In this document: one piece after another, positions 57,844-64,000 of the stretch | Position numbering within the stretch: the first letter of the stretch is position 1 | Layout of the letters: every line of letters begins with the position of its first letter | Notes under the pieces: model-generated | Seen by the model: the letters and a program-made list of their open reading frames with translations, nothing else | The model's database searches: none | Told to the model about the DNA's origin: nothing | Made by a program: the position numbers and the translations under genes | Origin: Photorhabdus thracensis | GTDB taxonomy: Bacteria; Pseudomonadota; Gammaproteobacteria; Enterobacterales; Enterobacteriaceae | Assembly: GCF_001010285.1 (NCBI RefSeq) | Contig: NZ_CP011104.1 | Span: 1,798,001 to 1,862,000, forward strand | DNA length: 64,000 nucleotides | Direction: 5' to 3'

Positions 57844-58842
57844 TTACCCTGCTGACCTGGTTGCCAATAATTTCTGAGTTGCCTGCCAGACTTGTTCAAC
57901 AGATATAGCAGACATCGGATCTTCACGTGTGGCTTGCATATAATGAACAGGATGCTCAATCACTACCAAATGTGCATGCTGTTGAGGCGCTAAAAAACGG
58001 CCCGGATGAAAACTGTGATACATCGCAACCATCGGGATACCTAATGCGCCTGCTAAATGTGTCGGCCCAGTATCAACGCCAACGTACAAATCAAGTTTGC
58101 TCATCATTGCCGCATTTTGTCGCATTGTCAGTCTCCCTACCAGCGAAGTACATTTTTCAGCACCGAGTCTTTCTGCCAATGATTGAGCCACAATTTCACC
58201 ATCAGTGCTGCCTAATAACATAATATGCGAATGTGGATAACCGCGATAAATGCATTGCGCTAATTTATAAAAATGTTCAACCGGCCAGTCACGATAAGCT
58301 TTTGCCGGGAAGCTTTGTAACTGAAAACCAATCAGGATCTTATTATTCAAATGATGCTGCCGCATAAAATCATCGGCAAAACGGAGTTCCCCTTCACTAA
58401 CACAATAATTCAACCGCCAATCACTCACCTCAACATCTACCGCATTAGCCAGCATCGCCCGCTCCTGCTGAGCTGGCATCAATACTTCTGGCTTTTTCAC
58501 TGCCATCCAACCCGATTGCAACGAAGATTCATCTGAAAATGAAACTGTTAAACGTGATTTGCGTTTTGCATACTGTAATAATGGCTTATCGTCGCTATAT
58601 ACTAAAGCCAAATCATAATGTCTACCGGTAAACCAACCACACCACTTTGCTTTACCTTTTGAAAAAGCAGTCAATCTATTGATATCACTTATATTTTCAA
58701 GGATCTGTTTGGTTCTTTTATGCGCCATAACATCAATATTCGCACCAGGCCATTTCTGCTTTAAAGCACGAAGTACCGGTGTCACCAGTAAGGTATCACC
58801 GAAACGCGCTATGACAATGACCAGAATATTTTGGATTTGCAT
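57844..58842 (-). CDS. GT9 heptosyltransferase of the outer core
   Basis: The 332-residue GT9 protein begins NILVIVIARFGDTLLVTPVLR and has GFQLQSFPAKAYRDWP near 175 and YVGVDTGPTHLAGALGIP near 253, the heptose-donor site. It is a third or fourth heptosyltransferase besides WaaC, WaaF and WaaQ, so it may add an outer-core heptose or a related sugar. Genes next to it are GT4 enzymes in the same operon. The upstream 186 bases hold its presumed promoter. Confidence 0.86.
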   Translation of the reverse strand: MQIQNILVIVIARFGDTLLVTPVLRALKQKWPGANIDVMAHKRTKQILENISDINRLTAFSKGKAKWCGWFTGRHYDLALVYSDDKPLLQYAKRKSRLTVSFSDESSLQSGWMAVKKPEVLMPAQQERAMLANAVDVEVSDWRLNYCVSEGELRFADDFMRQHHLNNKILIGFQLQSFPAKAYRDWPVEHFYKLAQCIYRGYPHSHIMLLGSTDGEIVAQSLAERLGAEKCTSLVGRLTMRQNAAMMSKLDLYVGVDTGPTHLAGALGIPMVAMYHSFHPGRFLAPQQHAHLVVIEHPVHYMQATREDPMSAISVEQVWQATQKLLATRSAG

Positions 58843-59028
58843 AAGACAATTATCTGATTAATCTGCTATAAAATTCAACAAAATATACAACAAAGCTTTT
58901 TTGTATGCTATCGTTCGGGATAGGATAATTAAACTACAATCAACTTTATAGCCATTTAATATCAACAAGTTATTTTTCGTCCAGAACCATAAATCAAAGG
59001 ATAGCACCGAGAATAATCTTAAAGAATG

Positions 59029-60150
59029 TTAATGCTTTTTACCTTTAATGCTGTGAAAAAAGATCTTTTCCATTTTATCCAGCATATTATCCATTCCAAA
59101 TAAAGCAATTGCCCGCTCTAATGAAGAATGACTGAATTGCAAGCGCAGTTCATTATTATGAATCAACAACGCTAAACTTTCTGTCAATAGCTCTACGTTT
59201 CTGGGTTCCACGATATAACCCGTTTCACCATCAACTACTGCCTCGGTAATCGCGCCAACCGAGGTTGATACAACAGGTATCCCACACGCCATTGCCTGCA
59301 TAATCCCTTGTGGCACGCCTTCATTACCAAAAGAAGGTAATGCAAATAAATCCATCGCATTCAGGCAATCAGGAACATCCTGACGGTTACCTAAAAAAAT
59401 GACACTATCCGACAAACCTTCTCGCTTCACCAACGGTTCCAGTGACTTACGTTGTGGACCATCACCAACAAACAAAAGCTGCCAGTCAGGATATTTCTGG
59501 TGCAGAACTTTCCAACTTTCTAACAGATAACGATGCCCTTTCCAGGTTCTCATCGTCGCAACGACACCTAATGTCGGTTTATCCTTAATACCAATCCGCT
59601 GACGGCAAACCTTCTTATCTTCCGGCCGAAAACGATCCAAGTTGATACCGGTGGGTACCGATGTCATATGTTGTAATGGATAACGATTATTGGCATGCAA
59701 ATGCTGGCGTAGTTTTTCACCTGTAGTCGCAATATGCCGGCATGCTTTCAGATACAACCAACGGGTTGTCATTGAATTAGAAACCTGGGTTGAGACATGC
59801 CGGGTTCTGATCATCGGCGGCATATACCTTAACGTTGCACAAGCCAAAGCAACCAACCATGAATCTGTCGAGCTATGGGTATTAATAACGTCAAACTGAC
59901 GGCCTTCTTTTTTCAACCAGTTACGCATAGCAAGAAAGCTGGACCGCCGTTTTTTCTCAATAGGCAAGGCTACAACTGGCACACCATAAGATTTTGCTTC
60001 ACGGTAGATGTTAGAATTTGGACAGCAAACAATAACCACCTTGTGCCCACGTTTTATCATTCCCTGGGATTCCGTCAGAATACGAATTTCCTGACCTCCC
60101 CAACCACAAGAAGATTCTGTATGTAAAATATTCAGTTTTTCTTTAGCCAT
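59029..60150 (-). CDS. GT4 glycosyltransferase next to rpmG
   Basis: The 373-residue GT-B enzyme begins KLNILHTESSCGWGGQEIRIL, with VPTGINLDRFRP near 165, VVATMRTWKGHRYLLES near 192 and MQAMACGIPVVSTSVGAITEAV near 268. It resembles the glycosyltransferases that begin core clusters next to rpmBG in other Enterobacterales. The open frame goes 44 codons further, into sequence with no domain; ATG 60150 is preferred. Sugar unknown. It is followed by 186 bases before the heptosyltransferase, so it may be a separate unit. Confidence 0.85.
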   Translation of the reverse strand: MAKEKLNILHTESSCGWGGQEIRILTESQGMIKRGHKVVIVCCPNSNIYREAKSYGVPVVALPIEKKRRSSFLAMRNWLKKEGRQFDVINTHSSTDSWLVALACATLRYMPPMIRTRHVSTQVSNSMTTRWLYLKACRHIATTGEKLRQHLHANNRYPLQHMTSVPTGINLDRFRPEDKKVCRQRIGIKDKPTLGVVATMRTWKGHRYLLESWKVLHQKYPDWQLLFVGDGPQRKSLEPLVKREGLSDSVIFLGNRQDVPDCLNAMDLFALPSFGNEGVPQGIMQAMACGIPVVSTSVGAITEAVVDGETGYIVEPRNVELLTESLALLIHNNELRLQFSHSSLERAIALFGMDNMLDKMEKIFFHSIKGKKH

Positions 60151-60282
60151 TTCGGCTCCATATCCAGCCTGCCGGAAGACGTTAGTATAGCGAAACAGCA
60201 TCTTACGTCTATGAATAACCGGATATATATGAAACGTTGAGAAGAATGAGTGAATATCGACTATAAAATCTATAGGCAACAA

Positions 60283-60310
60283 AAAACCCGGCCTAAGCCG
60301 GGTTTTTTAT
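60283..60310 (-). terminator. Terminator of rpmB-rpmG
   Basis: A strong hairpin, AAACCCGGC and GCCGGGTTT around a four-base loop with a run of A before and T after, 15 bases beyond the rpmG stop. It can act in both directions. Confidence 0.88.
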
Positions 60311-60324
60311 CAAATCAGCCAAAG

Positions 60325-60495
<171 letters not shown>

Positions 60496-60503
60496 TCAGC
60501 TCC

Positions 60504-60761
<258 letters not shown>

Positions 60762-60907
60762 TCAGCTCGAGCTTTGTATTGGGTATGGCCGCCTCGTCAG
60801 GCTTAGGAGCCCATCTCAGCAAATTCTACTGAAAAGACTCACACTTACTCAGAAAATGTGCTGAGATAGGCTCTTCTCGCCAAACCAAAGATCCTCAAAG
60901 GTGGCGT

Positions 60908-60936
60908 AGTATACGCCCTCAATCGCTGACGCTCAA
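60908..60936 (-). promoter_or_regulatory. Promoter of rpmB-rpmG
   Basis: Leftward, the -35 TTGAGC (60931-60936) and the -10 TATACT (60908-60913) are exactly 17 bases apart, followed by G+C-rich DNA as in growth-rate regulated promoters. The leader to the rpmB ATG is about 165 bases. Confidence 0.75.
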
Positions 60937-60979
60937 GTCCCGCACAACTAAAGATCCCCAAGGAGCTTGAAAAAGTTGG

Positions 60980-61672
60980 CTAAATCCAGCCTCGTTCAGC
61001 AAATGAGACACAACATTGCCGACCAATAACCAGATGATCCAGCACTTGTACACCAACCAAATTGCAGGCATCAATGACTTTGTCTGTAACAATTTTATCC
61101 GCCAAGCTAGGCTCCGCATGACCAGATGGGTGATTATGCGCCAAAATAATAGATGAAGCATTTACCTTTATCGCCGATCTGACAATTTCACGAGGATGAA
61201 CTTCAACTTTATTGATTGTGCCTTTAAACATCTCCTCATGACAGATGACCTTATTTTGATTATTGAGAAACAACACAACAAATACTTCCCTGTCACGCCC
61301 TGATAACAAGTTTTGCAAATACTCTTGGGTCACACTTGGGCTGCTCATAATATCTTCATGAACGAACTGACTGGAGAAAAAACGCTTTGCCAATTCTGCA
61401 ATAGCCTGCAATTGTGCATATTTGGCTAATCCCATCCCTTTATGAGAACAGAAAGTGTCATAATCAGCAGAGAGTAAATGGTACAGAGAGCCAAATTCTT
61501 TCAGCAAAAATTCAGCCATCCGTAAAACTGGAATCCCTCTGGTCCCGGTACGCAGAAAAATAGCCAGTAGCTCCACATCCGTTAGAGAAACTGAACCATA
61601 TGCCAGTAATTTTTCTCTGGGAGCTAAATTTGAATATATTTCTTCTGTATTTTCAGCAATGCCAACTTCCAT
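60980..61672 (-). CDS. radC: RadC family protein (JAMM/MPN domain)
   Basis: The 230-residue protein has an N-terminal helix-hairpin-helix region ([37 protein letters not shown]) and a C-terminal JAMM zinc site in [18 protein letters not shown], where two histidines and an aspartate bind zinc. Its role in DNA repair is unproven, although plasmid relatives are anti-restriction-like. The chosen ATG at 61672 follows a GGGAG site by eight bases. An open frame 16 codons longer is possible. It is divergent from coaBC. Confidence 0.92.
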   Translation of the reverse strand: MEVGIAENTEEIYSNLAPREKLLAYGSVSLTDVELLAIFLRTGTRGIPVLRMAEFLLKEFGSLYHLLSADYDTFCSHKGMGLAKYAQLQAIAELAKRFFSSQFVHEDIMSSPSVTQEYLQNLLSGRDREVFVVLFLNNQNKVICHEEMFKGTINKVEVHPREIVRSAIKVNASSIILAHNHPSGHAEPSLADKIVTDKVIDACNLVGVQVLDHLVIGRQCCVSFAERGWI

Positions 61673-61873
61673 ATATTCATCTCCCTGCCCCTGTTTCATC
61701 TGATACAAACAGTATTCCATGCCTTAACAATAAGGACGAACGTCATATTCATAAGCTGCGTAGCCGCTCGCAAACTTACCCTTTTTCACTATCAAAGTTC
61801 AGACTATCCTCAACTCTGTAATCTCTTGTGATAAAATCCAGAACCCTTGCAACTTAATATTCGGACAACCACG

Positions 61874-63088
61874 ATGGCAGGACTTTCCGGCAAACAGATT
61901 GTGCTCGGTATTAGCGGAGGGATCGCCGCTTACAAAACACCCGAACTGGTACGCCGCCTGCGTGGTCGCGGCGCACAGGTACGTGTAGTGATGACACCGG
62001 CAGCAGAAGTGTTTATTACCCCACTGACGTTGCAGGCAGTTTCCGGTTACCCCGTCTCCGACAACCTGTTAGATCCGGCCGCGGAAGCTGCTATGGGGCA
62101 TATAGAACTTGGCAAATGGGCTGATCTCATTATTCTCGCCCCAGCTACGGCTGATTTACTGGCTCGTCTGGTAGTTGGTATGACAAATGATCTGGTGACA
62201 ACTGTCTGTCTGGCTTCCGCGGCACCCATTGCCGTGTTACCTGCAATGAATCAACAAATGTTTCGTGCTCAAGCAACACAACACAATCTCAAGATTCTTG
62301 AAGAGCGAGGGGTTTTCCTGTGGGGTCCGGACAGTGGCAATCAGGCTTGCGGTGACGTTGGCCTTGGAAGAATGCTGGAGCCAATGGCGATTGTTGAACT
62401 GGCTGAAAAACATTTTCAAGCAAGCCACGATTTAGCTCACCTAAAACTTGCTATTACCGCCGGACCAACCCGTGAAGCACTGGATCCTGTCCGTTTTATC
62501 AGCAATCACAGCTCCGGCAAAATGGGGTTTGCCATCGCCCAAGCCGCAGCGGCACGTGGCGCAGAAGTCACCCTTATCACAGGCCCCGTCAATTTACCGA
62601 CCCCACCGGGTATCAAACGAATCGACGTAACCAGCGCCTTGGAAATGAATGAACAAGTACAGGCAGTAGCCGGTTCACAGGACATTTTTATTGGTTGTGC
62701 TGCGGTTGCAGATTACCGCGCTAAACAAATTGCCCCAGAAAAAATTAAAAAACAGGGGGAAGAAATTACTTTTACTCTGATTAAAAACCCGGACATTGTT
62801 GCCAATGTAGCCACAATGCAAGAAAATCGCCCTTTTGTTGTTGGATTTGCGGCTGAAACCCAGAATGTGGAAGAATACGCACGTAAAAAACTGGACCAAA
62901 AACATTTGGATCTGATTTGTGCGAATGATGTATCCCTTACTGGTCACGGCTTTAACAGTGATACTAATGCACTACATTTGTTCTGGCATGAGGGGGATAT
63001 CCGCTTACCTCATAGTAATAAGTTATTACTCAGCCACCATTTATTAGATGAGATAGTCAGACGCTATGATGAAAAAAATCGACGTTAA
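61874..63088 (+). CDS. coaBC: Bifunctional phosphopantothenoylcysteine synthetase/decarboxylase
   Basis: CoaBC joins cysteine to phosphopantothenate (CoaB) and decarboxylates the product (CoaC). The 404-residue protein has the flavin domain with [16 protein letters not shown] near 11, the catalytic His in [12 protein letters not shown] (about 76), PAMNQQM (about 124) and the cysteine in NQACGDVG. The CoaB half begins near 190 with [22 protein letters not shown] and has APEKIKK. ATG 61874 gives the family start; the open frame nine codons earlier does not. It overlaps dut by 23 bases. Confidence 0.96.
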   Translation: MAGLSGKQIVLGISGGIAAYKTPELVRRLRGRGAQVRVVMTPAAEVFITPLTLQAVSGYPVSDNLLDPAAEAAMGHIELGKWADLIILAPATADLLARLVVGMTNDLVTTVCLASAAPIAVLPAMNQQMFRAQATQHNLKILEERGVFLWGPDSGNQACGDVGLGRMLEPMAIVELAEKHFQASHDLAHLKLAITAGPTREALDPVRFISNHSSGKMGFAIAQAAAARGAEVTLITGPVNLPTPPGIKRIDVTSALEMNEQVQAVAGSQDIFIGCAAVADYRAKQIAPEKIKKQGEEITFTLIKNPDIVANVATMQENRPFVVGFAAETQNVEEYARKKLDQKHLDLICANDVSLTGHGFNSDTNALHLFWHEGDIRLPHSNKLLLSHHLLDEIVRRYDEKNRR

Positions 63089-63524
63089 AATCCTTGATCC
63101 ACGTATTGGGCAGGAATTTCCTCTGCCAACTTACGCGACTCCCGGTTCCGCAGGTTTAGATTTGCGGGCTTGCCTCGACAACGCGGTAGAACTAGCTCCA
63201 GGACAAACTGAACTTCTTCCAACCGGGCTTGCTATTCATATTGGCGATGAGCAACTGGCAGCGGTTATTCTGCCCCGTTCAGGCCTTGGACATAAACATG
63301 GCGTCGTTCTGGGTAATCTGGTTGGTTTGATTGATTCTGATTACCAAGGTCAGCTGATGGTTTCGGTCTGGAACCGTGGTGATAAAACTTTCACTATCGA
63401 GCCAGGCGAACGTATCGCTCAGATGGTTTTTGTACCCGTCGTTCAGGCTGAATTCAATCTGGTGGAAGATTTTGAAACCAGCGAAAGAGGCAACGGTGGT
63501 TTTGGTCATTCCGGTCGCCAATAA
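63066..63524 (+). CDS. dut: dUTP pyrophosphatase
   Basis: Dut hydrolyses dUTP to dUMP, preventing uracil incorporation and giving the substrate for thymidylate. The 152-residue trimeric enzyme has all five motifs: [41 protein letters not shown], and the C-terminal [11 protein letters not shown]. Two ATG codons (63066, 63069) are possible. Its start is inside coaBC, so the two are cotranslated. It is followed by slmA. Confidence 0.97.
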   Translation: MMKKIDVKILDPRIGQEFPLPTYATPGSAGLDLRACLDNAVELAPGQTELLPTGLAIHIGDEQLAAVILPRSGLGHKHGVVLGNLVGLIDSDYQGQLMVSVWNRGDKTFTIEPGERIAQMVFVPVVQAEFNLVEDFETSERGNGGFGHSGRQ

Positions 63525-63640
63525 ATCTCTGTAAAACCTAATATCATTAACCAATTATCATATTCTTTGCTCAAAATACCCTTGGGCAAAGAATTGCTGA
63601 TTTGTTTATTTTACTGTTCTTAGCAGAGGTCTTGTCAGAC

Positions 63641-64000
63641 ATGGCAGAAAACGAAAATACGAAGAAAAGAAACAGGCGCGAGGAGATTTTGCAGGCCCTT
63701 GCGCATATGTTGCAATCCAGTGATGGCAGCCAGCGGATAACTACCGCTAAACTGGCTGCCAACGTAGGCGTTTCCGAAGCTGCACTGTACCGGCATTTTC
63801 CCAGTAAAACCCGGATGTTTGACAGCTTGATCGAGTTTATTGAAGACACATTAATTTCACGAATTAACCTGATTCTGCAAGACGAAAAAGACACCATTAC
63901 TCGTATCCGCCTGATATTGGTTCTGATTCTGTGCTTCTCAGAAAAAAACCCAGGTCTGACCCGTATCATGACAGGCCATGCTCTGATGTTTGAACAAAAT
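63641..64000 (+). CDS. slmA: Nucleoid occlusion factor SlmA (partial, runs past the window end)
   Basis: SlmA is a TetR-type DNA-binding protein that blocks FtsZ assembly over the chromosome. The visible 120 residues include the N-terminal extension [16 protein letters not shown], the helix-turn-helix [27 protein letters not shown] and the first part of the FtsZ-binding domain ending ALMFEQN. E. coli SlmA has 198 residues, so about 40 per cent is missing. It follows dut after a 116-base gap, its usual place. Confidence 0.95.
   Translation, partial: MAENENTKKRNRREEILQALAHMLQSSDGSQRITTAKLAANVGVSEAALYRHFPSKTRMFDSLIEFIEDTLISRINLILQDEKDTITRIRLILVLILCFSEKNPGLTRIMTGHALMFEQN

Overview
The window looks like a piece of an enterobacterial chromosome, most likely Photorhabdus or a close relative such as Xenorhabdus (Morganellaceae). 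This rests on two things seen in the sequence. The housekeeping genes (trmL, cysE, gpsA, secB, yibN, envC, yibQ, tdh, kbl, hldD, waaF, waaC, waaA, waaE, coaD, mutM, rpmBG, radC, coaBC, dut, slmA) encode proteins very close to those of E. coli, in the gammaproteobacterial order. They are also interrupted by a large LPS-core block and an insertion-sequence-rich O-antigen block, as I recall for Photorhabdus. The genus is an inference; no marker gene for it lies in the window.

Region 1 (1-32151) is an AT-rich O-antigen (surface polysaccharide) cluster, transcribed rightward and assembled from pieces. Its left end has the tail of a glycosyltransferase, an ExoA-like GT2, a PglE-like sugar aminotransferase, a PglC-like initiating phosphoglycosyl transferase, a WbpM/PglF-type 4,6-dehydratase and an EamA transporter. 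A stretch of wrecked genes and insertion sequences follows, containing an acetyltransferase-deacetylase pair. Then comes a complete sialic acid operon in the E. coli K1 order, neuD-neuB-neuA-neuC. After another IS fossil come wzx, wzy, a possible sialyltransferase, wbuX-wbuY-wbuZ (acetamidino group formation), fnlA-fnlB-fnlC (UDP-L-FucNAc), wbuB (FucNAc transferase) and a broken wbuC. An intact IS5-family element, a membrane acyltransferase and galE close the block. Together these predict an O unit carrying Neu5Ac and L-FucNAm, comparable to what I recall for E. coli O145 and Salmonella O48.

Region 2 (32194-41208) holds a DinJ/YafQ toxin-antitoxin pair with a shortened toxin, then trmL, the leftward cysE-gpsA-secB-yibN group, envC-yibQ and the tdh-kbl operon. 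grxC and gpmM, which sit in this block in E. coli, are absent.

Region 3 (41441-60150) makes and finishes the LPS inner and outer core. hldD-waaF-waaC supply and add heptose. A leftward operon (waaQ, wabG, a GT4, a WalW-like deacetylase, a Mig-14-like protein, a GT25) decorates the core. waaA-waaE-coaD read rightward from the divergent promoter region. mutM is followed by waaL (O-antigen ligase) and a second leftward set of three GT4 enzymes and one heptosyltransferase.

Region 4 (60283-64000) is conserved housekeeping: rpmB-rpmG with promoter and terminator, radC, coaBC, dut and the start of slmA, which runs off the window. No tRNA, rRNA or CRISPR array was recognised.
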